DNA of 64,000 nt from Aromatoleum tolulyticum (lineage in GTDB: Bacteria > Pseudomonadota > Gammaproteobacteria > Burkholderiales > Rhodocyclaceae). A program made the position numbers and the translations under genes. How positions within the stretch are numbered: the stretch's first letter is position 1; every line of letters starts with the position of its first letter. The notes below the pieces were generated by a model, which was not told the origin of the DNA, ran no database searches, and saw nothing but the letters and a program-made list of their open reading frames with translations. Shown here piece after piece: positions 31,162 to 41,298 of this stretch. Location: the NCBI RefSeq assembly GCF_900156155.1, contig NZ_FTMD01000006.1, forward strand, positions 270,442-334,441, given 5' to 3'.

Positions 31162-32484
31162 ATGAAGATCACCGTGGTCGGTACCGGTTACGTGGGCCTC
31201 GTCAGCGGCGCCTGCCTTGCCGACGTGGGCAACGATGTGCTGTGTCTGGACGTCGATCCGGCGAAGATCCGTATCCTCGAGGAGGGCGGGATCCCGATCC
31301 ACGAGCCGGGACTGCAGGAGATCGTCCGGCGCAACGTCGCAGCCGGACGTCTTTCGTTTACGACCGACGTGGAATACGCCGCAAAATTCGGTGCAATACA
31401 GTTCATCGCGGTCGGCACCCCGCCGGACGAGGATGGATCGGCAGACCTGCAGTACGTGCTGGCTGCGGCGCGGAACATCGGTCGCCACATGGACGGTTAT
31501 CGCGTGGTGGTCGACAAGTCGACTGTTCCGGTCGGCACCGGCGACAAGGTTCGCGAGGCGATCGCGGCGGAGCTGAAGGCGAGAGGGGCCGACCTGCCCT
31601 TCAGCGTGGTGTCGAACCCGGAATTCCTGAAGGAAGGGGCTGCGGTCGAGGACTTCATGCGCCCGGACCGCATCATCGTCGGTGCCGAAGACGAGCGCGC
31701 GATCCTGCTGATGCGCGAGCTCTATGGGCCGTTCCAGCGCAACCACGAAAAGCTCCTGGTTATGGACGTGCGCAGCGCCGAGCTGACCAAGTATGCCGCG
31801 AACGCGATGCTCGCGACCCGCATCAGCTTCATGAACGAGCTGGCGAACCTCGCTGAGGCGCTCGGTGCGGACATCGAGCTGGTGCGCCAGGGCATCGGTT
31901 CGGATCCGCGCATCGGCTGGCACTTTCTCTACGCGGGCTGCGGCTATGGCGGCTCCTGCTTCCCGAAGGACGTCAAGGCGTTGGTCAGCTCCGGACGCGA
32001 GCATGGGCATGACCTGCTGATCCTGAACTCGGTCGAGCAGGCCAACGAGGGGCAAAAGCTGCGGCTGGTGGATAAGATCGTCGCGCGCTTCGGGCCGGAT
32101 CTCTCGGGAATGCATTTCGGCCTGTGGGGGCTCGCATTCAAGCCCAACACGGACGACATGCGCGATGCACCGAGCCGCGTGGTGATCGGGGAGCTCTTCC
32201 GTCGCGGAGCGACTGTGTCGGCCTACGATCCGGTGGCGATGGACGAGGCGCGCCGCATCTTTGGCGGCGAGGCGCGGCTGCGTTACGTCGATCGCCCGAT
32301 GGCGGCGCTCGAAGGGGCTGACGCACTGGTGATCGTCACGGAGTGGAAGGAGTTCCGCAGCCCCGACTTCGAGCGCATCCGCGAACTGCTGCGTCATCCG
32401 GTGGTGTTCGACGGTCGCAACATGTATGAACCGGTGACGATGAGGCGTGCCGGTCTGGAGTATCACGGGATCGGTCGGCGCTGA
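31162..32484 (+). CDS. ugd: UDP-glucose 6-dehydrogenase
   Basis: Ugd oxidises UDP-glucose to UDP-glucuronate for surface polysaccharides. The 440-residue protein begins [20 protein letters not shown] (NAD-binding Rossmann motif), and has [27 protein letters not shown] and the catalytic cysteine in [14 protein letters not shown] near residue 262. Start ATG at 31162 gives the conserved N terminus; an upstream ATG at 31126 is in frame but adds an unconserved piece. It stands alone, 74 bases after lapB. Confidence 0.96.
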   Translation: MKITVVGTGYVGLVSGACLADVGNDVLCLDVDPAKIRILEEGGIPIHEPGLQEIVRRNVAAGRLSFTTDVEYAAKFGAIQFIAVGTPPDEDGSADLQYVLAAARNIGRHMDGYRVVVDKSTVPVGTGDKVREAIAAELKARGADLPFSVVSNPEFLKEGAAVEDFMRPDRIIVGAEDERAILLMRELYGPFQRNHEKLLVMDVRSAELTKYAANAMLATRISFMNELANLAEALGADIELVRQGIGSDPRIGWHFLYAGCGYGGSCFPKDVKALVSSGREHGHDLLILNSVEQANEGQKLRLVDKIVARFGPDLSGMHFGLWGLAFKPNTDDMRDAPSRVVIGELFRRGATVSAYDPVAMDEARRIFGGEARLRYVDRPMAALEGADALVIVTEWKEFRSPDFERIRELLRHPVVFDGRNMYEPVTMRRAGLEYHGIGRR

Positions 32485-32507
32485 TTCGCGGGCGCCGGGT
32501 ACCGTCG

Positions 32508-32527
32508 GCGCTATAAGCTTATACCGC
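32508..32527. promoter_or_regulatory. Palindrome upstream of cysM (possible operator)
   Basis: TATAAGCTTATA at 32512-32523 is a perfect 12-base palindrome, extended to GCGC...CCGC with one mismatched pair. It lies about 72 bases before the cysM start in otherwise GC-rich DNA. A dimeric regulator could bind it, but no known consensus is matched with confidence. Confidence 0.35.
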
Positions 32528-32598
32528 GGCGCGGGTTATCGATTCGGGGGGCGGCGGCTTAAGATCGGGGCGGACCAATCATTCCGGAACAAGGCAAG

Positions 32599-33489
32599 AT
32601 GGATTTCAAGACGCTCGACGATTATGTGGGTCAGACTCCGCTGGTGCGCCTGCAGCGCATCGGGGCGGGGCGCAACAACGTGATCCTCGCCAAGCTCGAA
32701 GGCAATAACCCTGCCGGGTCGGTGAAAGACCGCCCCGCCTTGTCGATGATCGTGCATGCGGAGCAGCGCGGCGACATCCGCCCGGGCGATACGCTGATCG
32801 AGGCGACGAGCGGCAACACCGGCATCGCGCTCGCAATGGCTGCGGCGATCCGCGGTTATCGCATGATCCTGGTCATGCCGGAGAACCAGAGCGTGGAGCG
32901 GCGTCAGACGATGCGCGCTTTCGGCGCGGAGCTGGTACTGACACCGCGCGAAGGCGGCATGGAGATGGCGCGCGACGTCGCCGAACGCATGCGCGACGAG
33001 GGCCGAGGCATCATCCTCGATCAGTTCGCCAACCCGGACAATCCGCTCGCGCATTACGAGGCGACCGGACCGGAGATCTGGGAGCAGACGGGCGGCCGCA
33101 TCACCCATTTCGTAAGCAGCATGGGAACGACGGGCACGATCATGGGCTGCTCGCACTTCCTCAAGGAAAAGAATCCGGCGATCCGCATCATCGGTTGCCA
33201 GCCCGAGGAGGGTTCGCAGATTCCCGGCATCCGCAAGTGGCCGGAGGCCTATATGCCGCGCATCTACGAGAAGCCGCGCGTCGATGCGCTGGAGTACGTG
33301 AGCCAGGCCGATGCCGAGGACATGACACGGCGGCTTGCCCGCGAAGAGGGCATTTTCGCGGGCATCTCGTCGGGCGGGGCGATGCACGTGGCGGTGCGCC
33401 TTGCCGCGCAGCTGGAGAATGCCGTGATCGTTTCGATCGTCTGCGATCGTGGTGACCGTTATTTGTCGACGGGCGTCTTTCCCGGCTGA
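32599..33489 (+). CDS. cysM: Cysteine synthase B (O-acetylserine sulfhydrylase)
   Basis: CysM makes cysteine from O-acetylserine and sulfide or thiosulfate, using pyridoxal phosphate. The 296-residue enzyme has the PLP lysine at residue 43 in NPAGSVKDRPA, the substrate loop EATSGNTGIALAMAA, and the phosphate loop SSMGTTGTIMG. Length and wording favour CysM over CysK. The start at 32599 has a GGAACAAGGC site upstream. Confidence 0.94.
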   Translation: MDFKTLDDYVGQTPLVRLQRIGAGRNNVILAKLEGNNPAGSVKDRPALSMIVHAEQRGDIRPGDTLIEATSGNTGIALAMAAAIRGYRMILVMPENQSVERRQTMRAFGAELVLTPREGGMEMARDVAERMRDEGRGIILDQFANPDNPLAHYEATGPEIWEQTGGRITHFVSSMGTTGTIMGCSHFLKEKNPAIRIIGCQPEEGSQIPGIRKWPEAYMPRIYEKPRVDALEYVSQADAEDMTRRLAREEGIFAGISSGGAMHVAVRLAAQLENAVIVSIVCDRGDRYLSTGVFPG

Positions 33490-33510
33490 CGATCTTTCTG
33501 GAGACGCGCA

Positions 33511-34305
33511 GTGCCGGTCCTCGTATTCGATATCGAAACCATTCCGGACGTCGCCGGCATCCGCGTGCTCAATGGCCTGCCGGCGGACCTGAGCGACTAC
33601 GAGGTCGCCGAATTCGCGTTCCAGCAGCGCCGTGCCGCGGGCGGGAGCGATTTCCTGCAGCATCACCTGCAGCGTGTCGTGACGATTTCCTGTGCGCTGC
33701 GCGACGCGAACCAGTTCCGCGTGTTTTCCCTGTCTGAGCCGGATAGCGGCGAGGGCGAGATCATCCAGCGCTTCTTCGACGGCATCGAGCGCTATACGCC
33801 GCAGATCGTATCGTGGAATGGCGGCGGCTTCGATCTGCCGGTGCTGCACTACCGCGGCCTGCGGCACGGCGTGTCGGCGCCGCGTTACTGGGACCAGGGC
33901 GAGGGCGATTATCACGACTCGCGCGACTTCAAGTGGAACAACTATATCGGCCGTTATCACAGCCGCCATCTCGACCTGATGGATCTGCTGGCGATGTACC
34001 AGCCGCGCGCGAATGCGCCGCTGGATGAGCTTGCCAAGCTGATGGGCTTTCCGGGCAAGCTCGGAATGGACGGCTCGGCGGTGTGGCCCGCCTGGCAGGA
34101 GGGGCGGATCGCGGAGATTCGCGACTACTGCGAGACCGATGTCGTGAATACCTACCTCGTGTATCTTGGCTTCCAGCGCATGCGCGGCCAGCTCGATACG
34201 GCGGCCTATGAGGCCGAGCTGGACGTGGTGCGCCAGTCGCTTGCGCGCATCGACGCGCCGCATTGGAAGGAGTTCCTCGCCGCCTGGACGGGGCCTAAAC
34301 CGTAG
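33511..34305 (+). CDS. 3'-5' exonuclease, DNA polymerase B exonuclease-like (PF10108 type)
   Basis: The 264-residue protein is a DEDD-type exonuclease domain. Acidic motif I is VFDIETIPD at residues 4-12, motif II SWNGGGFDLPVLHYR near 105, and motif III YCETDVVNTYLVYL near 210. These match predicted 3'-5' exonucleases related to the proofreading domain of family B polymerases. The start codon is GTG at 33511 with GGAG upstream. Cellular role is not established; it follows cysM by 21 bases. Confidence 0.88.
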   Translation: MPVLVFDIETIPDVAGIRVLNGLPADLSDYEVAEFAFQQRRAAGGSDFLQHHLQRVVTISCALRDANQFRVFSLSEPDSGEGEIIQRFFDGIERYTPQIVSWNGGGFDLPVLHYRGLRHGVSAPRYWDQGEGDYHDSRDFKWNNYIGRYHSRHLDLMDLLAMYQPRANAPLDELAKLMGFPGKLGMDGSAVWPAWQEGRIAEIRDYCETDVVNTYLVYLGFQRMRGQLDTAAYEAELDVVRQSLARIDAPHWKEFLAAWTGPKP

Positions 34306-34318
34306 GGAGGCATTTCCG

Positions 34319-34561
34319 GTGTCCCTGATCGCTACCATCGTCATCGGCTTTGTCGTCGGCTTGCTCGCCCGCCTGCTGCATCCGGGAAAGGATGGACTGG
34401 GCATCATCATGACGACGCTGCTCGGCATCGCCGGCGCGATGCTGGCGGGCTATGGCGGACAATTTTTCGGCCTATATCGCCCGGGCCAGCCCGCCGGCTT
34501 CGTCGGCTCGGTCGTTGGCGCGATCGTGATCCTGTTCATCGTCACGCGCCTCAGAAAATAG
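34319..34561 (+). CDS. GlsB/YeaQ/YmgE family small membrane protein
   Basis: The 80-residue protein has three hydrophobic segments with glycine-rich faces (IATIVIGFVVGLLARLL, TTLLGIAGAMLAGYGG, FVGSVVGAIVILFIVTRL), the pattern of the transglycosylase-associated/GlsB family. The start is GTG at 34319 with AGGGAGG eight bases upstream. The family is often stress-induced, but its molecular role is unclear. Confidence 0.85.
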   Translation: MSLIATIVIGFVVGLLARLLHPGKDGLGIIMTTLLGIAGAMLAGYGGQFFGLYRPGQPAGFVGSVVGAIVILFIVTRLRK

Positions 34562-34577
34562 CCTTCCGCAGCAAATG

Positions 34578-34600
34578 AAAAGGCCAGCGCAAGGCTGGCC
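34578..34600 (-). terminator. Terminator of nirS
   Basis: GGCCAGC at 34582-34588 pairs with GCTGGCC at 34594-34600. On the minus strand the hairpin is followed by TTTTCATTT, so it serves nirS rather than the plus-strand gene. Confidence 0.75.
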
Positions 34601-34642
34601 GTAGGCGTTGCGGCACGGGGGCGGACGGGCCGCCCCGCGCGA

Positions 34643-36448
<1,806 letters not shown>

Positions 36449-36462
36449 TTAACCTCGATCAA
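36449..36462. promoter_or_regulatory. FNR/DNR-like site upstream of nirS
   Basis: TTAAC-CTCG-ATCAA lies 79 bases upstream of the nirS start. It matches the FNR/DNR consensus TTGAT-N4-ATCAA in one perfect half and three of five positions of the other. The same half-site pair occurs in the nirE/nirC region, which supports a common regulator responding to low oxygen or nitric oxide. Confidence 0.65.
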
Positions 36463-36511
36463 ATTGGGGTCTTAATCAATACGTTTATGACGGAATCGCT
36501 GCGGACACCGG

Positions 36512-37336
36512 TCAGGCGGTGAGCGCGAGCTCCTCGTGCCGCGGCACCTGCACCAGAAGGCCGTGCAGCGAGACCACCGATCCGATCATGATCAGCGCCG
36601 GCGACTTGAGCCGGGCGCGGTTGACCGATGCTGCGAGCCGGTCGAGCCGGTCCGTGAGGACGACCTGCCGTTCCGTGGTGCCGGCATGTACGACGGCGGC
36701 GGGCGTGTCGCCGGGCAGGCTGTGGGCGATGAGTTCGCGGCAGATGATGTCGAGCGCGCCGAGACCCATGTAGATCACGACCGTCTGGTTTGGCCGCGCC
36801 AGGGCAGGCCAGTCGAGGTTCACCGTGCCGTCCTTGAGATGGCCGGTGGTGAAGATCACCGACCGGGCGTGATCGCGATGCGTGAGCGGCATGCCGGTAC
36901 AGGCGGAGATGCCGCAGGCCGCCGTGATGCCGGGCACGACTTCGCACGAGACGCCGTGATCGAGCAGTTCTTCCATCTCCTCGCCGCCGCGCCCGAACAT
37001 GAAGGGGTCGCCGCCCTTGAGCCGCACCACGTCGAGGCCGGCACGCGCGAGCTCGACCAGCAGTCCGTTGATCTGATCCTGAGGCAGCGAATGATTGCCG
37101 GCCTCCTTGCCGACATAGATCATGCGGGCATTGCGGCCGACCAGTGCGAGGACGCCGTCGCCGACGAGGTGGTCGTACACGACCACCTTGGCGCTGCCGA
37201 TCAGGCGTGCCGCCTTGAGTGTGAGCAAGTCCGGGTCGCCCGGGCCGGCTCCCACCAGATACACTTTGCCGGTCGGGCGCGATGCGTCGCCCGCGCTGCA
37301 CTGCCTGAGGTCGGCGACGCGATTGTGCATGCTCAT
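36512..37336 (-). CDS. nirE: Uroporphyrinogen-III C-methyltransferase NirE
   Basis: NirE makes precorrin-2 from uroporphyrinogen III with two S-adenosylmethionines, the first committed step toward heme d1. The 274-residue protein shows the SUMT signatures VYLVGAGPGDPDLLTLKA, VRLKGGDPFMFGRGGEE and VVPGITAACGISA. It lacks the CysG N-terminal dehydrogenase/ferrochelatase part. Location between nirS and nirC makes the NirE assignment much more likely than CobA. It is transcribed toward nirS. Confidence 0.93.
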   Translation of the reverse strand: MSMHNRVADLRQCSAGDASRPTGKVYLVGAGPGDPDLLTLKAARLIGSAKVVVYDHLVGDGVLALVGRNARMIYVGKEAGNHSLPQDQINGLLVELARAGLDVVRLKGGDPFMFGRGGEEMEELLDHGVSCEVVPGITAACGISACTGMPLTHRDHARSVIFTTGHLKDGTVNLDWPALARPNQTVVIYMGLGALDIICRELIAHSLPGDTPAAVVHAGTTERQVVLTDRLDRLAASVNRARLKSPALIMIGSVVSLHGLLVQVPRHEELALTA

Positions 37337-37441
37337 GGATGGCTCTCCAGGACGCCGCGCGGACGTACCAGCGCGGCTGGTTCTTGTGTGGCAATCAGCT
37401 GATTCGCGCCGACACTGTATCCCTACTCATCGCCGGGGAAA

Positions 37442-37455
37442 TTAACCGATATCAA
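37442..37455. promoter_or_regulatory. FNR/DNR-like site between nirE and nirC
   Basis: TTAAC-CGAT-ATCAA sits in the divergent region, 106 bases from the nirE start and about 113 from the nirC start. It uses exactly the same half-sites as the site upstream of nirS, so it may control both directions. Confidence 0.65.
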
Positions 37456-37567
37456 GGAGCGCAGAATGCTATGCGCTTGATACTTGTCGCGCCGTCGCGG
37501 ATTCGGGCATCGTGCATGCGTCGCGGTGCGTGACGGGGCGGGCGATTCAATACTGGGGGGTGGCGGC

Positions 37568-37930
37568 GTGGCGCATGGGACGTATCGGACGGTTTTCCTG
37601 GCACTTGTCGCAATGGCGGCGGGATTGCCGGCTGCCGCGCAGGAGGCGTCCCCGCAGTTGCAGCCCCAGCGCATCCGCGAACTGGTGCATCTGGTGCGCC
37701 AGGATTGCGGTTCCTGCCACGGTCTGACCCTGCAGGGCGGATTGGGGCCCGCGCTGACGGCCCCGGCCCTGCGCGACAAGCCACGCGAGAGTCTCGTCGC
37801 GACGATCCTGGGCGGTCGCCCCGGCACGCCGATGCCGCCGTTCCGCGGCATCGTCGCGGAAGATGAGGCCGCATGGATCGTGGATCGGCTTGCCGAAGGA
37901 TTTCCGCCAGATCCCGGCGCCTCGCGCTGA
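37568..37930 (+). CDS. nirC: Cytochrome c55X NirC
   Basis: NirC is a small periplasmic monoheme cytochrome c linked to heme d1 maturation or electron supply to NirS. With the GTG start at 37568 the product is 120 residues: signal peptide (VAHGTYRTVFLALVAMAAGLPAAAQ), heme motif CGSCH at residues 47-51, and a likely methionine ligand in GTPMPPF. The GTG has a run of G upstream. A longer TTG start at 37484 exists but would bury the signal peptide, so it is not used. Confidence 0.88.
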   Translation: MAHGTYRTVFLALVAMAAGLPAAAQEASPQLQPQRIRELVHLVRQDCGSCHGLTLQGGLGPALTAPALRDKPRESLVATILGGRPGTPMPPFRGIVAEDEAAWIVDRLAEGFPPDPGASR

Positions 37931-37976
37931 GCGGGGTTTTCGTAGTCCGTGCGGCTCGATATGAGATGAGGATCAA

Positions 37977-39164
37977 ATGCTGCACCTGATCGTGAAATAC
38001 ATGTGGTGGATCGTCCCGGTCCTGCTCCTTTCTGCGTGTGCGACGCCGCAGCCGACGCTGCGCGGCACCGGTGACCTCGGAGTGGTGATCGAGCGCGCGA
38101 CGGGGCAGGTGCAGGTGATCGAGACCTCCGGCCGCAAGTCGCTTGCGCAGGTGTCGGGTCTCGGCGACCTGTCGCACGCGTCGGTGGTCTTCTCGCGTGA
38201 CGGCCGTTACGCGTATGTTTTCGGACGTGATGGCGGGCTCACCAAGGTGGACCTGCTGACCGCCACGATTGCCGGACGCGTCGTGCAGGCGGGCAATTCG
38301 ATCGGCGGGGCGGTGTCGCAGGACGGCCGCCTGGTGGTGGCGCAGAACTACGAGCCGGGCGGCATCAAGGCCTTCGACGCCGCTACGCTGGAGCTCGTCG
38401 CCGACGTACCGGCCGATTACGGCACCGAGGGCAAGCGCTCGAAGGTCGTCGGGCTCGCGGATCTGCCGGGGAACCGGTTCATCTATTCGCTGTTCGATGC
38501 GAACGAGATCCGCGTCACCGACCTGTCGGATCCGAAGAACCCGAAAACCGAACGCTATCCCGCCGGCAAGCAGCCCTACGATGCGCTCGTGACGCCCGAC
38601 GGCCGCTACTACATCGCCGGACTCTTCGGTGAGGACGGCCTGTCGATGCTCGACCTGTGGCAGCCGGCGCAGGGCGTGCGTGCCATCCTGCCCGGCTATG
38701 GCCGCGGCGAGCAGGCCTTGCCCGTCTACAAGATGCCCCACCTGCGGGGCTGGGCGGTGGCTGCCGGACGCGCCTACCTGCCGGCGATCGGTCGCCACGA
38801 GGTGCTCGTCGTTGAACTCGGGAGCTGGAAGGAGGTCGCGCGCATCCCGGTCAAGAGCCAGCCCGTGTTCGTGATGGCGCGGCCGGACGGGCGCGAGGTG
38901 TGGGTGAATTTCGCCTTCCCGGACAACGGCTGGATGCAGGTCATCGACACCTTCACGAATCGTCTCGTCGACACCTTCCAGCCCGGCCGGGCGATCCTGC
39001 ATCTGGAATTCACGCCCAAGGGCGAGGCGGTGTGGATCTCGGCGCGGGACGACAACAAGGTCGCGATATACGACACCGCCACTCGCCGCAAGCTGGCGGA
39101 GTTGCCCGCCGCGAGCCCGAGCGGCATCTTCTTCACCAGCCGCGCGTTCCGCACGGGGTTCTGA
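37977..39164 (+). CDS. nirF: Heme d1 biosynthesis protein NirF
   Basis: NirF is a periplasmic lipoprotein needed for heme d1 production; its fold is a propeller related to the NirS d1 domain. The 395-residue product has a lipobox LLLSAC ending at Cys21 and propeller repeats such as SRDGRYAYVFGRDGG and TPDGRYYIAGLFGEDG. A GAGGATC site precedes the ATG at 37977. It lies 46 bases after nirC and 1 base before nirDL. Confidence 0.94.
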   Translation: MLHLIVKYMWWIVPVLLLSACATPQPTLRGTGDLGVVIERATGQVQVIETSGRKSLAQVSGLGDLSHASVVFSRDGRYAYVFGRDGGLTKVDLLTATIAGRVVQAGNSIGGAVSQDGRLVVAQNYEPGGIKAFDAATLELVADVPADYGTEGKRSKVVGLADLPGNRFIYSLFDANEIRVTDLSDPKNPKTERYPAGKQPYDALVTPDGRYYIAGLFGEDGLSMLDLWQPAQGVRAILPGYGRGEQALPVYKMPHLRGWAVAAGRAYLPAIGRHEVLVVELGSWKEVARIPVKSQPVFVMARPDGREVWVNFAFPDNGWMQVIDTFTNRLVDTFQPGRAILHLEFTPKGEAVWISARDDNKVAIYDTATRRKLAELPAASPSGIFFTSRAFRTGF

Positions 39165-39165
39165 G

Positions 39166-40227
39166 ATGAGCTGTCACGGCGCGCGCATCGTGGATCTTGC
39201 CGCCGCGGGAGTTCCCGGCGCCGCGGCCGGCTCGGGCACTTTCCGTCTCCTCAACGAATACCAGCGCGCATTTCCGCTCGTCTCGCGGCCGTTCGCCGCG
39301 ATCGCGGCGGAATGCGGTCTCGGCGAGGACGAGGCGCTCGATGCGCTGCGGGCCTGGCAGGCTTCGGGCGTCGTCAGCCGCGTCGGCGCCGTGTTCGCGC
39401 CGCGGCGCATCGGCGCGAGCGCCCTTGCGGCCCTTGCCGCGCCCGCGGAGCGCCTTGAGGAGATTGCCGCACGCGTGAGCGGCGTCGCCGAGGTCAATCA
39501 CAACTATCAGCGCGAACACGCCTACAACCTCTGGTTCGTGGTCACCGCGGCGTCACCGGGACGGCTGCGCGAGATCGTCGCCGGCATCGAGCACGACACC
39601 GGCTGCCCGGTGATCGTGCTGCCGCTGGAAGAGGAGTTCCACATCGATCTCGGCTTCGATCTGGCCGGCGGCGGCGCCGCGCGTGCGGCACGCCAGGAGT
39701 CGGTCGCGCCGGCACAGCCCCCCGCCGAGGAGGCCTGTGCGCTGCCCGGGCTGGAGCGCGCCCTGATGCGTGCGCTGCAGGAAGGGCTGCCGCTCGAATC
39801 GCGTCCTTTCGACGCGTTGGGGCGCAAGGCCGGGATCAGCGAGGGGATGGTCTTCGAGCTCATCGAACGCTGGCTCGCCGACGGTATCGTCAAGCGCTTC
39901 GGCATCGTCGTGCGGCATCACGAACTGGGTTTTCGCGCCAACGCGATGTGCGTATGGGATGTTCCGGACGAGGAGGTCAGCCGGCTCGGTCGCCTGCTCG
40001 CAGCCGAGCCCGCGGTCACCCTGTGCTATCGCCGTCGCCGCGCGCTGCCAGGGTGGCGCTACAACCTCTTCTGCATGATTCACGGACGCTCGCGCGAAGC
40101 AGTGAGCGCGACCCGTGATGACATCGCCGGTCGCCTCGGCCTGGACCGCTGGGCGCACGAGGTGCTCTTCAGCTGCCGTCGCTTCAAGCAGCAGGGCGCC
40201 TGTTACCTGACGGATGCGGACGCATGA
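39166..40227 (+). CDS. nirDL: Siroheme decarboxylase NirD-NirL fusion
   Basis: Siroheme decarboxylase removes two acetate side chains to give didecarboxysiroheme on the way to heme d1. The 353-residue product holds two AsnC-type halves: residues about 20-175 (NirD-like, with VSRPFAAIAAECGLGEDE and NHNYQREHAYNLWFV) and about 190-350 (NirL-like, with LESRPFDALGRKAGISE and CYRRRRALPGWRYNLFCMIHG). In other denitrifiers these are separate genes. Start ATG at 39166 follows the nirF stop, and the stop overlaps the nirG start as ATGA. Confidence 0.92.
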   Translation: MSCHGARIVDLAAAGVPGAAAGSGTFRLLNEYQRAFPLVSRPFAAIAAECGLGEDEALDALRAWQASGVVSRVGAVFAPRRIGASALAALAAPAERLEEIAARVSGVAEVNHNYQREHAYNLWFVVTAASPGRLREIVAGIEHDTGCPVIVLPLEEEFHIDLGFDLAGGGAARAARQESVAPAQPPAEEACALPGLERALMRALQEGLPLESRPFDALGRKAGISEGMVFELIERWLADGIVKRFGIVVRHHELGFRANAMCVWDVPDEEVSRLGRLLAAEPAVTLCYRRRRALPGWRYNLFCMIHGRSREAVSATRDDIAGRLGLDRWAHEVLFSCRRFKQQGACYLTDADA

Positions 40228-40706
40228 GCGGTCTTCGCACACCAACCGACGGTCCCGTTGCGCTCGATGACATCGATCGTGCGCTGATCAACGCGTTGCA
40301 GGGCGACTTTCCGCTTTCCCGCCGGCCCTTTGCCGAGGTCGGTGTGCGGCAGGGGCTCGCGGAGGACGAGGTTCTCGTGCGCCTGCAGCGCCTGCTCGAC
40401 GCTCGCGTGCTGACCCGCTTCGGGCCGATGTTCCAGATCGAACGCATCGGCGGCGCTTTCTGCCTGGCTGCGATGAGCGTTCCCGGCGATGCCTTCGAAG
40501 ACGTTACCGCGCAGGTTAACGCCTTCGCCGAAGTCGCCCACAATTACCGGCGCGAGCACGCCCTCAACATGTGGTTCGTGCTCGCGACCGAGCGTCCCGA
40601 CGGCATCGCCGAGTGCGCCCGACGCATCGAATCTGCAACGGGGCTGCCCGTGTTCCTCTTTCCCAAGGAACGCGAGTACTTCGTCGAAATGAAGCTGGAG
40701 GCATGA
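40224..40706 (+). CDS. nirG: Siroheme decarboxylase subunit NirG
   Basis: The 160-residue AsnC-type protein is the NirD/NirG-like half, with LSRRPFAEVGVRQGLAEDEVL, the helix-turn-helix-like N-terminal part and HNYRREHALNMWFVLATERP. It pairs with NirH in a second NirGH unit. Start and stop codons overlap those of nirDL and nirH by 4 bases each (ATGA), so the three are translationally coupled. Confidence 0.92.
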   Translation: MSGLRTPTDGPVALDDIDRALINALQGDFPLSRRPFAEVGVRQGLAEDEVLVRLQRLLDARVLTRFGPMFQIERIGGAFCLAAMSVPGDAFEDVTAQVNAFAEVAHNYRREHALNMWFVLATERPDGIAECARRIESATGLPVFLFPKEREYFVEMKLEA

Positions 40707-41209
40707 CGGACGTGGCTCCCGACGACCTCGAACGCCGCATCATCGTCGCGACCCAAGGGGGGCTGCCGCTGGTTTCAGACCCGTGGGGCGCGGTCGCCGA
40801 CGAACTGGGCATCCCTCCCCAGGAGCTGCTCGCACGCATCCGATCCATGCTCGAACGGGGTGTGATCCGTCGCATCGGGGCGGTACCGAACCACTACGCG
40901 ATCGGCTATACGGCCAATGGCATGAGCGTGTGGGACATCGATGACGAGGCGATCGACGCGGTAGGCGAATGGCTTGGCGCGCTCGCCGCCGTCACGCACT
41001 GCTATCGCCGCCCTCGCCGCCTGCCGGACTGGCCGTACAACCTGTTCGCGATGGTGCATGGTCGCAGCCATGATGCCGTGCGCGATCAGCTCGAGGACAT
41101 CGCCGCACGGCTCGAGGTGCGCTTCCCGTGCGCCTGTCGCGCCCGCGACGTGCTGTTCTCTTCCGCGATCCTGAAGAAGACCGGTCTGCGCATCGCCGGG
41201 CAGGAGTAA
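40703..41209 (+). CDS. nirH: Siroheme decarboxylase subunit NirH
   Basis: The 168-residue protein is the NirL/NirH-like half (SDPWGAVADELGIPPQELLAR, VIRRIGAVPNHYAIGYTANG, CYRRPRRLPDWPYNLFAMVHG). The true start is ATG at 40703, overlapping the nirG stop; a longer in-frame start at 40571 lies inside nirG and is rejected. With NirDL and NirG it forms the siroheme decarboxylase. nirJ begins 89 bases later. Confidence 0.92.
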   Translation: MTDVAPDDLERRIIVATQGGLPLVSDPWGAVADELGIPPQELLARIRSMLERGVIRRIGAVPNHYAIGYTANGMSVWDIDDEAIDAVGEWLGALAAVTHCYRRPRRLPDWPYNLFAMVHGRSHDAVRDQLEDIAARLEVRFPCACRARDVLFSSAILKKTGLRIAGQE

Positions 41210-41298
41210 CCCCGGTGGGCCGATTCAGCCCGCTTGATGGCCGTCATTTTTTCGTCAGCACGTCCGCGCTCTAATGGCCGGAGCCTTGGAGGCAATCC

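Noticed and set aside
37484..37930. Longer nirC from TTG at 37484
   Set aside because: It would place 28 unconserved residues before a clear signal peptide; GTG at 37568 fits better.
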